DNA from: Mycoplasma enhydrae | Lineage (GTDB): Bacteria > Bacillota_I > Bacilli_A > Mycoplasmatales > Metamycoplasmataceae | Assembly: GCF_017116825.1 (NCBI RefSeq) | Contig: NZ_JAFIRD010000001.1 | Coordinates: forward strand, 124,001-188,000 | Length of the DNA stretch: 64,000 nucleotides | Reading direction: 5' to 3' | Shown: positions 45,341-57,177 of the stretch, one piece after another | Layout of the letters: every line of letters begins with the position of its first letter | Position numbering within the stretch: the stretch's first letter is position 1 | Notes under the pieces: model-generated | The model's database searches: none | Told to the model about the DNA's origin: nothing | Seen by the model: the letters and a program-made list of their open reading frames with translations, nothing else | Translations under genes and position numbers: made by a program

Positions 45341-46096
45341 CTATAATCATATTTTGAATTTGAATTCATTTTTAAATATCCTGTCTGCTTTAGCTTTTCT
45401 TTCAATAATATCTCTACTATCTTTTGAAAGAATATCAAAACAGCGCGGACTATTTTTCTTAATGATTTCAGCATGCTCATCATTTGAATTTGGATCAATT
45501 GTTCTGTTTGACAATCTAATTTCAAAACATGCTATTTGTTCTTCTATATCAGCATCATTTGACTGAATTTGTCCTCAAATAGGATTAGTTTCATTTCACT
45601 GGAAATAAAAGCCAAAGTGAAACAAAAGCGTTTTTAAAAAACTAATAGCAAATCTTTTATTACCATTAAAAAAATGGTGATCTGACAAGAAACAGATAAA
45701 CAGTTCAGTTGCTAAGTCTATTATTGACCAATCTTGACTATAATAAAATTTATTTAATCTTCTTATTAAAATATCAATAACACTTTCTTTTGGATTAACA
45801 AGAAGAAAATCATGTGTATCTTCTGATAATTTATCAATTTTCTTAGCAGTTTCAAATGCTCTGGGGATAAGTTGATTTTCTAAAGAATATAAAAACTTAT
45901 CCATTATTTCTTCATTAGATAAATCTAAAATAGATAGATTAAAATCTTTGCTGATTTTTTCAATATCAATTTCACTAATACTTTTGAAAGTCTTTTTGTT
46001 TTTTTCATCTAATTTCTCTTGAACTACATATCTACAAATAAAATCATTTAAATTCTCAGAATCTAATTTACTTAAAATAATATTTGTCTTTTTCAT
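45341..46096 (-). CDS. Doc-type Fic family protein
   Basis: A 251-residue protein with the Fic/Doc core motif HFFNGNKR at residues 141-148. The Lys after the second Asn marks the Doc branch (HxFx[N/D][A/G]NKR), whose members phosphorylate EF-Tu, rather than the AMPylating HxFx(D/E)GNGR branch. The preceding helix (DLATELFICFLSDH) also fits. Compared with the 126-residue phage P1 Doc it has about 110 extra N-terminal residues and a 100-residue C-terminal tail ending in a basic helix. TGA encodes Trp. A small gene follows on the same strand. Toxin activity is inferred from the motif only. Confidence 0.75.
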
Positions 46097-46218
46097 TCTC
46101 TAAAATACTCCTCTTTTCTGTATTTTTATGCTTATTTTTAATACATTTATATTATCTCATAATAGATTTTATACCATGTTGTAATGAGAAAAAACTAAGA
46201 AAAATTCGAGAAAAATAT

Positions 46219-48999
46219 TAAGGTTTAAAAATTGTTTTTTTGCCATGAAAATTTTTATAAAAATTCACGATATATTTTTCTATAAATTACTTTAGTTATT
46301 TGAATAAGTGTTATATATATACCTAAAAACATAGCTAACCATGCATAAAATACTGGTGGCAAGGGTGCTAATTTTAGTGACTCATTAACTTTAGGAATGT
46401 ATGGCATGGCACTTATAATTCCAATGCCTAATAGTGTAGATATAATGACTGGTGTTGAAGCATTAGATTTAATAATAGGTATCTTATTTGTTCTCAGAAA
46501 ATGAATTACTAATGTTTGTGTTCACATCGAAGTAACCAATCAACCCGCTCAAAATAAATGCTTGAAGTTTTCTTTATCTGCTGAATTAACTAAACTACTT
46601 CATTGATTTCCAACTTGTTTTGGTACAAAAACATAAAACAATACAACAAATGTGATTATGTCAACAATAGATGAAACTGGACCAAATCACAACATAAATT
46701 TAAGCGTGGATTTGTGATTCCATTGCCGTGGACTTTTAATAAATTCTTTATCAACATTATCTCAAGGTATTGCTCCACAACAAAAGTCATAGATTAAGTT
46801 TAAAAATATAATTTGAACTGGTGCCATAGGTATAAATGGCAGCATAATTGAAGCAATTACAACACTAAAAATATTTCCAAAATTAGATGAAACTGTCATT
46901 TTTATATATTTATTAATGTTAGCATGAGTTTTTCTGCCTTCTACAATTCCTGTAGCTAAGACATTTAAATCCTTTTCTAATAATATAATGTTTGCTGATT
47001 CTTTGGCGATATCTACAGCTGTATCAACTGAAATTGAAACATCAGCAACTTTCATAGCAGGTGCATCATTTATACCATCACCCATGTAGCCCACTACGTG
47101 ACCATTTTTTCTTAAGATGTTAATAATTCTCGCTTTTTGATCTGGACTCAATTTAGCAAATATCTGGGTTTTTTCTACTTCAAACTTTAGTTCTACATCT
47201 GTCATTTTTTCAATGTCTTTACCCAATAAAATTTTTTCATAAGGAATACCAACTTTAGAACACACAGCTTGAGTTACTAGAGGATTATCACCAGTTAAGA
47301 TTTTAACTTCAACTCCAAGGTTGTGTAATTGTTTAATGGCATCTTCAGCTGAATCCTTAGGAGGGTCTAAGAAGGTTAAATAACCTATTAATGTCATTTC
47401 TTTTTCATCATCAACTGATAGTTTACCAACAGCCTCGATATTTGATTTTTTAGAAGCAATTGCAACAACTCTCATTCCTTCTTCACTAAATTCTTCAACT
47501 TTATTTAGCACTTTACGCACTATTTTTTTATCTAGTGGTACAACTTTACCATCTAAATATATTTTGTTGCATACATTAATAATTTCTTCAACAGCCCCTT
47601 TAGTGATTAGGGTTACTTTTTGATTTTTTAATGATTTAACTAATACTGACATTCTTTTACGATTAAAATCAAATGGTACTTCATCAATTTTTAGATAATG
47701 TAATTCAAGATTATCTAGTGACTTTTGTTCATCAGCCAGATCTAGTGTACGATTAATAATTGATTTATCTAATAGATTTTTTAGACCGGTTTGATAATAG
47801 GAATTTAAAAAAGCGTATTTTAAAACGTGTGGATCTTCTTTGCCGTTTACATCAAGATGACGTTCTAAAATAATTTCATCTTGAGTAATGGTACCAGTTT
47901 TATCGGTGCACAAAATATCCATAGCTCCAAAGTTTTGGATTGAATTAATATTTTTTACTATTGTTTTGGCTTTTCCCATTGCTATAGAGCCTTTAGACAA
48001 ACAGCCAGTAACAATCATTGGTAGCATTTCGGGAGTTAATCCTACAGCGATTGAAATACCAAATAACAAGGCATTAATTCATGCTGCAGATCCTTCATTT
48101 TTATAATGCATTAACCCAACAATTAAAAATACAATAGGAATAACTGTTGCAATAATGATGGTTAACATTATTGAAATTTTTTTAATTCCTTTTTCAAAAT
48201 TAGAAGGTACTTGTTTTTCATTTAATTTAGAAGCTACTTTACCAATAAAAGTATCATTTCCTACCACAATGACAACAGCTTTTGCTGAACCTGAAATAAT
48301 GTTTGAGCCCATAAAAGCTAAATTGTGACGATCTGTAATACTTTCATATTTGCCAAGTTTATCAATTTGAGCATATTTTTCAATTGCATCACTTTCACCA
48401 GTTAAAGAAGATTGAGAAACGAATAAGTCCTTAGCACTAATAATTCTAATATCACCTGGAATAATGTCTCCTGCTGCTAGGTGAATAATATCACCTACAA
48501 CAATTTCATCCATAGGAATTTCTTTTAAGATTCCTTTTCGTTCTACTAAGCATGTGGTTTCAATTATTTCAATTAATTTATTTGCACTTGAAGAGGATTT
48601 TTGCTCTTGAATAAAATGAATAATACTGCTTGTAAATACAATAACTAAAATTATAATTACTGTTGCATAATTAGCTTGTTCTTTTGGGTTTTTAGTTAAA
48701 GGAATAATAATATCAACTACAGCACTAACAGCAACTAAAACTAATAAAATAATATTAAACAAATTGAAAAACGATCTCATCAGTCTTTTAGCAGTACTAT
48801 CAGCACCTTTTTTAGAAATTTTGTTTTGACCGTATTTATCACGATTAATTTCAATTTGTTCTTCTTCCATAAAACCGTTTTCAGAAGAATTGTAGTGTGC
48901 TAAAATTTCATCCACATTTTTTTCAGAAGCTTCAATTAATCTTTGGTTAACTGTATTTCTTCTAGCTTCTGTTTTTAGATGTTTTTGATTTTTTTTCAT
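46219..48999 (-). CDS. mgtA: MgtA-type magnesium-translocating P-type ATPase
   Basis: A 926-residue P-type ATPase, probably an Mg2+ importer. It shows the TGES dephosphorylation motif (near residue 195), the class-typical membrane sequence VGLTPEMLPMIV before the phosphorylation site, the DKTGT loop (Asp near 370), TGDNP and GDGINDAP (hinge). Ten hydrophobic segments fit the P3B topology. The ATG at 48999 has a perfect AGGAGG Shine-Dalgarno, so in-frame upstream starts are rejected. Several TGA codons encode Trp in the C-terminal membrane part. It lies between the coiled-coil surface protein and the Doc-type gene, with a 122-bp gap downstream. Confidence 0.93.
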
Positions 49000-49121
49000 G
49001 CTACCTCCTTTTTTAATAATTTTAGTATCTAAAATAAGTGTAATTTTAAACAAAATCAAAAACTACATATTTATGTAAATATTTTACTCTAAATATATTT
49101 TATTAGAAACCTAAACTAAAA

Positions 49122-49144
49122 ATTGACCCAGTTAAACTGGATCA
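49122..49144 (-). terminator. Terminator of the coiled-coil surface protein
   Basis: TTGA-CCAGT/ACTGG-TCAA forms a stem 19 nt beyond the stop codon, followed by T-rich sequence on the minus strand. Confidence 0.65.
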
Positions 49145-49162
49145 AAATTTATTAATTATAAT

Positions 49163-52100
49163 TTAGACATTATATGTCTTGCCATTGTGAATAAAACTAA
49201 TTCCTAGTTGATATAAATTATCTGAACTAGGTGCAAATTCTCGATGTATATTTTGTTTAATATCTTCCAGTATTTTTGCTTCAGCGGCTTTTTTGTCAGC
49301 ATTAGATTTTTTGTTTCATTCAGTGTGGAATTTTGGTTTGTTTTTATTAAATCAATCTTTTAATTGTCTAATCATATAATCAAATTCAAATTTAGGACTT
49401 TCATTATCAATAATTCTATCAAATTCTTTTTCAGCATCAGGAACTACTTGTTTAATGATTTGTAAACTGTTGTAATATTTCATGAATTCATTTAAATTAT
49501 TAAAGTCTATTAACTTAAGATTAAAATTATTTTGTTCTTTGGCAATTTGATATTTTAGTCCTTGTCTTCTTGATTTTAAAACATTAAGTGTTGCTTTATT
49601 AGCTGTTAATCTTAAATAATTAGCATCAGCAATAAATTTTTTGTTTTCAAAAATTAATAATTGTAAATCTTCTCAATTTCTATATGGCAATTTGTTTTCA
49701 TTGTCTTCTGGATATTGTAAATATAAATGTGCTAAAATATGGTGTAAAAAATTATTTGAAGTCAAATTTCCAAATACTTGTGCTAAAAATTTATTATGAA
49801 TATTATAGTTAATTGAACCCATAATTTGATAAACATCAATGTTTATATCTTTAGCTAAGCTCTTTAAATTATATCAAAAGATATTTATTGAATTCATGCC
49901 TTTAAAACCGTTGATTTTTCTTTCAATTTCTAATTTAAAGCCTTCAATACCAATATATAAAGTTAGTTCCCCTAATTTATCATCCGGATCCCAATCAGAA
50001 AAATTCATTTTAAATTTAGAATGTTGATTTTTAATTTCGATATTTTTCTTAATTGTTTCAGGACCATAATTTGAAGCGTAATTTTTAGGACCTTTTCAGG
50101 TTACTTGGACATTTTGTAATGAATCTACCATTTTAATAATATCTTCAATGTGTTCTAATAGTTCTTTTGTGCCAAGTTCAATATCTGCATGTTTTTGTTT
50201 CAAGTCATCAAAAGTTTTATATTCTTCTCTTGAAAGATTCAATTTTCCTTTAAAGGCATTTACCTTATCTCTTTGTTCGAAAACTTTAATCTTTAAAGTA
50301 TCTTTTTTATCAATAGTAGTTTTAATTTCATTTAGTTTTTGTTTGTATATATCTAAATTGTTTTCAAGAACTCTGATCTCATTTCCAAGCTTTGCTTTAA
50401 TTTTTTGGATTAAGGCATTATTATCATCAATTATTCCATTAATCTCTGTTGGAAGACTTTCTTTATCTAAAATTTCATTTATTTCTTGATTTGTTTCTTT
50501 TGATTTTTTGGTATCTTCAACAAATTTATTTCATTGTTTTAAAAGATTATCTAAATTTTGGTTTTTTGTTTCTAGTGCACTTTTATTATCAGATTGTCTT
50601 CCTAGATTACCAACTAATTGAGTCTTTATTTCAGCGATTTTATCTATAATTTTTTGTTTTAACGCATCAATTGTTTGTTTTAAAACAGTATTTAATTCTT
50701 GAATTTTTGCGTTTATTTTAGCAAATATTTCATTAATTTTATTTATACCCGAAGTATATTTGAAATTATTTAATTCGGTTTGTAGAGCTGTTGATTTTGC
50801 AGAATTACTTCGATATTGTTTTAAAGTTTCTAAACTCTCTTCCATTTTTTGAGAATTTTTTTGATTTAGTGCTTCAGTTGCTTGAGCAAGTTTTAAATTA
50901 ACTTCTTTTTCAAAATTTTCAAGTGCTAAATCAAGTGCAGCCTTTTTATCATCATATTCTTTTTTAAAAATAGTATTTTGATTGTCAAAACCTAATAATT
51001 TAGTTTTAAAATCTTCAAATTTTTCATTAGCTTCAGAATTTTTTAGAATTGCATTAGTTTCATTATTAGTTTTAAAAGTGTTGGCATTATCAATTGCTTT
51101 TTTGAATGCTTCAATAGATTCTTCTCAAGCTTGCATTCCCAATGTTTTTTTGGCTTGAACATTATTTTGAGCATTAGTTAATTTTAGAAGTTCAGCATCA
51201 ACTAAATTCTTAAAATCAGTTACATCTTGTTTTTCTTTTTCAAATTTATCATTAATGCCTTTTATTTTATCTGTGATTCTTCTTCTTATATCATTAGCCT
51301 CTTGAACTTTGGCTACATTATTATAAGATGTATTATTAATTTCAACTAAAGCTTCTTGAATTGTTTTTAAAGCTTCATTGTATTCATCTTTGGCTTGGTT
51401 TTGTTTAGTTTTATCAGTACCAGCTGCATCTAAAGTTTTATCAGCTGTCTCTTCTTGTTTTGTAGCAGCAGTCATTTTATTTATAATGCTTTGTTCAATG
51501 GCTTGTCTTTTAGCATCTGCTTGATCAGCTACATTTTCAGACTGTTCAATTAAGGTTTTAAGTTCGCTTAGTTTTCCTTTGATATTTATATTGCCTGCAT
51601 AACCAGGGTTTGCTTTTTGGGTTTCGTATACAGTTTTGGCTCCTGGAATAGCATTTCTTAAGCGACTTGAATTTAGTTCATTATATTTTGTAGCCTTTTC
51701 AAGAGTCTCTTTTAAAGGTTTTAGAATATTTATTTGGTCTTGAAGAGCTTTTATAATTGTGCTTTCATTATTACCAACTAGTTTATTTTTAATTTTAGCT
51801 AAAGCTGCATCAATTAGCTTAATTAATGCATCTGAATCATCTTTAATTCTCTTATAATCGCTAAGCTCTGAAAAATTAAATGATTCTTGTGCTAATTTCT
51901 TTGTTTCTTCTAACTTATTTTTTAATTCATTAATGCTGCCATTGTCAGATGAATTAAGAATTTGATCAATTTTTGAATTATTCTTATTTCAATCATTATT
52001 AGCAGTGTTATATTTCAATTCTACTCGATCTCTTAAGTCCGAGTTATCTTTATTTAACTGCGCATATCAAAGTTCAGAAGAAGCAATTTTTTGATCTAAA

Positions 52101-53890
52101 ATGTCCAGCTTATTTTTAACTGCAGCCGCTTCATTTCTTCAATCATTTTTTAGATTGCTTGATAACAATTTAGCATCTTTATTTACCTTGTCTAGGGTTG
52201 TTAATGCGGAAACAGAAGTATCATATTTTCCTTTTGCATTCATTGCAGCTGTTAAAGCTTTGTTTATTTTTTCAATCTCATCATCAATCGATTTAATGCT
52301 TTCTTTTTGAATACCTTCTAAAAGTTTTTTTAATTTTTTATCTAATTCAGCATCTTTTGTTTCTGCATCTTTGATTTTTGGTTTTAAATCTTTTGTTAAA
52401 TCATCTGAGTTTTGATCTTTAGCTTCTTTTTCAATTTTTTTAGCTTCTTCTGTCGCTTTTTTAAGATTGTCTTTTGCATCTTTTACATCTTTGGCATCAT
52501 TGCCTTTTAAAGCATCATTAGCTTTATCTAAAGCTTCCTTTAATTTTTCATCTGCTTGTTTAAGCTTATCTTTTAAATCTTTTTCTTTTTGTTCTTTATT
52601 TTTTAAATCTTCTTCAGCTGTTTTTAGAGTTTCCTTAGCTTCTTTTATTTTCTTAGATAAAGAATTGTTATCGTCTTTAAGATCTTTTTTATCTTTGTTT
52701 TTTTCAAGAAGTTCTTCTGATTTTTTAATTTCAGCATCTAAAGCGTCTTTAGCTTTTTTAATTTGTTCCTTATCTTTTGATTTCAAAGCATCTTGTGTAT
52801 CTTTTTGGCTTTTATCTAATTTTTCAATTTGTTTTTTAATTTCTTCTTTTTGTTTCTTTAAATCTTCAAGTTTCTGTTTTAAAACTTCTTTGTGATTATT
52901 AAGATCAACTAGAGCTGCATCAATAATTCCTTTAGCCATAGGTAAGGATAATTCTTGCGCTCTTTTTGAATTTTTTAAACCTATTTTTTCTAATAAATCG
53001 ATATCTCTTAAGGCTTCTTCTAATTCACTAATTGTATTTAAATCCTTAGTTCTATTAATAAGTTCTTCAACTTGTTTTTTGAATCTATTAGCAAAATCAT
53101 TTAATTCCGCTTTTTCTTTAGCTTCATCTTTTGCAACTTCTAATTTTGCTTTAAGAGATTTGATTGCCTCTTTTGCTCTTTCGATTGCTTGATTTACTAA
53201 AGCTTCAGTTTCTTTATCATCTAAAGTTTTAAGTTTTTGAACTAAAACATTAGCCTTATCAACTAATTTTTCCAAAGCTTCAATAAATCCTTCAAGTTCT
53301 GCTTTTGTAATGGCACTCTTAGATTCTTCAATCTTTTTATCTATTTCTTTAATTAGTGCTTCAGCTTCTTTTTTAAGGTCAGCTTTTTGTTTATCTTTTT
53401 GCTCTTGTTTTGTTTTAGCTTGCTTTAAAGCTTCTTTGGCTTTATCTAAAGCATTTATTAGAACATTTTTATCAGATTTAAGTTGATCAACTTTAGCTTG
53501 GTTGTTATTAATGTTGACAATATTTTTGTCAACTATTAAAACTACTTTATCACCAATTGCAATGTGCTTTTCTAGTTTTTTGATTTCGTTTTGTAAATCA
53601 TTATCACTTAAACTAGGGTCAAGCACATTTTTTGAACCAGCATCTAAAATCTTAATCAATTTTTCAATTAGTTTTCTAAGTGCTTTATAGTCTTCATCTT
53701 TATTAGCATCTAGTTTATCTAGGTCTTCAACTTCTTTATCAGTTATTTTGCCAGTGTCAGCATTTTTTTGGTTTTGCCTTGATTTTTCCTTATTTGACAA
53801 AATAATTTTGGTTACTACAGCTGTTACTAATGCTGAAGTAACAATTGTACCTAGCGCTATTGCTATTTTTATTTTTTTTGAACTATCCAT
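49163..53890 (-). CDS. Giant coiled-coil membrane-anchored surface protein (Lmp-like?)
   Basis: One frame of 1,575 residues, open throughout when TGA is Trp. The N-terminus has a signal-anchor helix (residues about 8-28) without a lipobox Cys. From about residue 35 to 1,100 the sequence is dominated by Lys, Glu, Ala, Leu and Asp with heptad patterning, for example KKIKEAKETLKTAEEDLKNK near 405, which predicts long coiled coils. The last 450 residues are less repetitive and may fold. An ATG at 53902 exists but the GGAG inside it serves as Shine-Dalgarno for 53890. The anchor plus coiled-coil layout resembles the large Lmp surface proteins of M. hominis; homology is not established. The promoter contains an (AT)11 tract. 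Confidence 0.8.
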
Positions 53891-53923
53891 AATTTTCTCC
53901 ATATTCGTAATTTATAAGTTTAT

Positions 53924-53929
53924 ATTATA
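53924..53929 (-). promoter_or_regulatory. -10 box of the coiled-coil surface protein
   Basis: TATAAT on the minus strand, 33 nt before the start codon, with a GGAG Shine-Dalgarno between. The -35 position falls inside the AT tract at 53939-53960. Confidence 0.6.
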
Positions 53930-53938
53930 GCGCTTTTC

Positions 53939-53960
53939 ATATATATATATATATATATAT
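53939..53960. repeat. (AT)11 dinucleotide tract in a surface-protein promoter
   Basis: Eleven uninterrupted AT units begin 9 nt upstream of the -10 box and cover the spacer and -35 region. Slipped-strand changes here would alter promoter geometry. Confidence 0.95.
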
Positions 53961-54043
53961 TGGGCATTTTGGGACAATTTCTGTAAATATTTTGCTTTTT
54001 TGAGATATTTTTGGATATTTTTTATGAAATAGAACAAAAAATA

Positions 54044-54086
54044 AACACATCCCTTAATTAGTAAAATAGCACTATAAAGGATGTGT
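54044..54086 (-). terminator. Terminator of the PhnC-like ATPase gene
   Basis: ACACATCC/GGATGTGT forms an 8-bp stem around a 27-nt loop, 29 nt past the ATPase stop codon, followed by TTTATTTTTTG on the minus strand. Confidence 0.7.
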
Positions 54087-54114
54087 GCACTAATAAAAAG
54101 ACATGTTTTATAAT

Positions 54115-54858
54115 TTATGATTCGTATAGTTTTTCAATTTGCTTCTGACTTAAACTTTTCGGGTTTCCAATTTTTAATATTTTGCCTTCTTTTATAAAAA
54201 TATAAGTGTCGAAAAATTTTTGAATAATATTTAAATCATGTATATTAACTAAAACTGTTGTTTTAAAGTCTTTATTTATTTCTTTTAAAAGGCTCATTAT
54301 ATCTTTAGACGTTTTGATATCTAGATTAGACGTGGGTTCATCTGCTAAAATCAATTTCACATTTTTTAATAATAGTTTTGCAATTTCTACTCTTTGTTTT
54401 TGACCACCAGAAAGTTCAGAAATTTTTGTATATGCTTTATTTAATAAATTTAATTTATCCAAAACTAAAAAAATTTCTTCTTTCTGTTTTTTTGATAATA
54501 ATTTAAAAAAACTTAAAAAAGCATTTTTATATTTTGGATAAAAATGTAAGATGTTTTCATAAACATTTAAATAATCAATTAAATTTGGTTCTTGTGATAG
54601 ATAACCTGTGTTTAAAAGTTGATTTTTTCATTCTTTTTTAGTATAGTCATCTATATTTGTATCATTAATTAATAGTGAGCCATTCTTAGTTTCTAATTGT
54701 TTTAATATAGCATTAAAAATGGTGGTTTTTCCTGCCCCTGATTTTCCGATTATAGCTATCATTTGACCAGGTTCAATTGTAAGTGAAACATTATCTAAAA
54801 TTAGTTTACTATCTTTTTTATAAGTAGCTGAATAGTCTTTAAATTCAATTTTAGTCAT
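54115..54858 (-). CDS. PhnC/P29-like ABC transporter ATP-binding protein
   Basis: A 247-residue ATPase with Walker A GKSGAGKTT near residue 38, Q-loop YLSQEPN, signature SELSGGQKQRVE near 149, Walker B LILADEPTS and switch His in NIHDLN. The overall type is that of PhnC and of P29 in the mycoplasma P37-P29-P69 system. The matching binding protein and permease (57726-60496) lie 3 kb away on the opposite strand, with no permease adjacent here, so it is the best candidate for their energising subunit. A TATAAT box (54866-54871) ends 7 nt before the ATG, suggesting a leaderless mRNA. TGA encodes Trp once. Confidence 0.85.
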
Positions 54859-54893
54859 AGCTAAAATTATAATATAAAAAAATAAGCATATGC

Positions 54894-55862
54894 TTATTTA
54901 AAATCGGGTTTTATTTCTAGATTCTTTAAAACTTGAATAACTGTTTCTTTCATTTCTTTTGAATAACTATCAAAAATTATTTGTTCATCTAATTCTAGTC
55001 TTATTTTAGGCAAATGTCTATAGCCATTTTTTCCTAAAATCACAGGTAAACCAAAATATATACCGTGGTTTGAATACTCTTCAGGTAATCTAACCCCCAA
55101 AGAATAAACAGCTTGTCTATCTGTTAAAATTGCTTGTGTAATTTCTGCTAAATTCTCACCAATTCCAAAGTTTGTAATACCTTTACCCGTAATTATTTCA
55201 AATGCTTCGTCTTTTACTTTCTGATTTAAATTGTCTAATCATTCCCTTGTGATAGTTCCATTAGCTAATCAGTCTTTTAATGACCCTAAACCTATACGCA
55301 TTTTTGAAAATGGTATTAAACATCTTGAACCATGTTCACCAATTACAAATCCTGTAATTGAACCAGCTTTAACATTTATTTTTTCAGATAAAAATTTCTT
55401 CATTCTTGCTGTTTCTAAAATGGTTCCTGAAGAAATAACTTTTGATGCTTCAAATTTTGTTACTTGTTGATAAACTGATGCCATAATATCTACAGGATTA
55501 GAAGCAATAATTGTAACCCCTTTAAAGCCTGAGTTTTTAACATCTAAGGCAATTTGTTTAATTAATTTTGCATTATCTGTTAATAATTCTAATCTATCCT
55601 TTAGTACACCTTCCTTTGGTTTTACTGAAGCTGTAATAACAATTATTTCTGCATCACTTAAATCTTTATATGTACCCGCTTTAAAAGTTGAACCATTATT
55701 TGTCATTGAACACGCTGCATCGCTTAAATCCTTGGCTTGTGCTTTAGCATAATCAACAAAAGCATCAACTAGAATGTAATCAGCTTCTATTCATTTGTTT
55801 AATGAAGCATATAAAAATGCTGATCCTACTGCTCCAACTCCTATAATTCCAATTTTAGTCAT
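54894..55862 (-). CDS. ldh: L-lactate dehydrogenase-family protein
   Basis: The 322-residue protein belongs to the LDH/MDH superfamily and would regenerate NAD+ by reducing pyruvate. The Rossmann motif GIIGVGAVGSAF is at the N-terminus, the substrate Arg lies in DRLEL near residue 90, SNPVDI follows near 122 and the catalytic His in IGEHGSR near 175. The substrate loop (TASVKPKEGVLKDRLE) is two residues longer than in typical LDH and lacks the usual PQKPGET spacing, so the natural substrate could differ. Its ATG lies inside the PGI-like gene, overlapping it by 8 bp. TGA encodes Trp. Confidence 0.87.
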
Positions 55863-57177
55863 TCTTTTTTCCTCCCATTAGTTCTGTAAATTTCTTAGAT
55901 AATTCAATATTGTAAGTTCTTAGTCCATCATCTTCGAATGGATCTATTTCCATTAAATATGCCGACATGATTGCAGCACGGTGAATAAATGTAACTAATC
56001 ATCCTAAGGTTTTTGCTTCTGTATCTTGAATGTATATTTTAATATTAGGGACTTCATATGTAAAATGGTTATCTGAAACTACTTTATTTAAAGTATTGCC
56101 AATTTGATTATATGTTTGTTTAACCAAATAACTAAATTCATCATCCTCAAAATTATTATGAAAAGCAATACTGTAATCTATTAAAGAGTTTTTTAAAAGT
56201 ATTTGAGTTTCAATAATCTTGCCTTCTTTTTCAGAAAAAAAGTGTGAATTAATTTTTGCATCAGAAGGGTATACACTATTTCTGACAATTAAACCTCTAT
56301 TTTTTCGATAAGAAGTTGCATTTAAATACATTGCAAATAGTCTTGATAAATCACAATGACTGTTTGAATTAACTACAATATTTTCATATTTCCATTGTGC
56401 TTTTTTAAGTGCCAACCTTGCCACAGCATAAAAGTAAGCAGAATTATTTTTATTTAATGGCATTGTTGAATAGAATTCATTAGCTTCCTTAGCTCCATCT
56501 AAATAGGCTTCTCAATCAATTTTTGCACATGCCAAAGGTAATAAAACAGCGGCTGAAAAATTTAAAAACTTTTCTGGAGTATTGTCTAATAAAACGAGGT
56601 GGTTATATTTCTTGGTTTGTACTGTTTGAAATAATTGACCATAATTATTATTTGTTGTAACAAATATATATTGATTAGCATTTTTAGGACCTAGTTGTTC
56701 AATTAGCATTAACACAAGTTCTCGAAAAATTAGTAATGATTCAATATTATCTCCTGTCTTGCTAATAACGTTGATTGCGAACCGCTTTGTTTCTAAATAT
56801 TGACACAACTGTGCCATTTCTTGACCATTAATATTCTCATCAACATAAAGAAGTTTCAATTTGGTTTTATGGTTAAATTTACCATAAACAAAATTGATTA
56901 TTGCTTCTGATTGTAAACATATATATTTAGGCGCAACAATAACAAATACTTCAATGCTTTCTGATTCTAAAAAATTAACAATCTTTTTTATATTTTGAAT
57001 GTCATCACTTTGAATGTTTTTACCAATTTCAAAAAAACCTAGATACTTTTGACCTAAAGCTTCTTTAGAGTTAATTTTTGCATTTAGCTGAGATACAATT
57101 TCCAAGTATTTTTCTTCTATTACTTTAGGTTGCATTATCATTGAGCAATCTATTTCTATTCTATTTTTAATCGCCAT
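55855..57177 (-). CDS. Glucose-6-phosphate-isomerase-like protein lacking the catalytic motifs
   Basis: A 440-residue intact frame whose order of elements follows phosphoglucose isomerase (PGI), yet every signature is degraded. The GIGGSYLGA region reads VIVAPKYICLQS (about 79-90). ISKSGTT reads ISKTGDN (about 138-144). The GGRFSvlSAVGLLP region reads NTPEKFLNFSAAVLLPLA. The GESxGK catalytic-Glu box reads LNATSYRKN, TTDLHSxGQ reads PSDAKINSH, and the C-terminal NPFDQPGVExxK reads DPFEDDGLRTYN, without the catalytic Lys. Fold-level homology is inferred from the conserved framework (LLPLA, SAYLMEIDPF). Isomerase activity is unlikely. It overlaps the S1 gene by 11 bp and ldh by 8 bp, so it is still translated within a tight operon. 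Confidence 0.7.

Noticed and set aside
52467-52895. Plus-strand frame of 142 residues opposite the coiled-coil gene
   Set aside because: Its Ser/Phe/Leu-rich composition is simply the antisense of Lys/Glu-rich codons.
49163-53890. Apparent set of separate small coiled-coil genes
   Set aside because: Same explanation: one continuous frame interrupted only by TGA, with no TAA or TAG.
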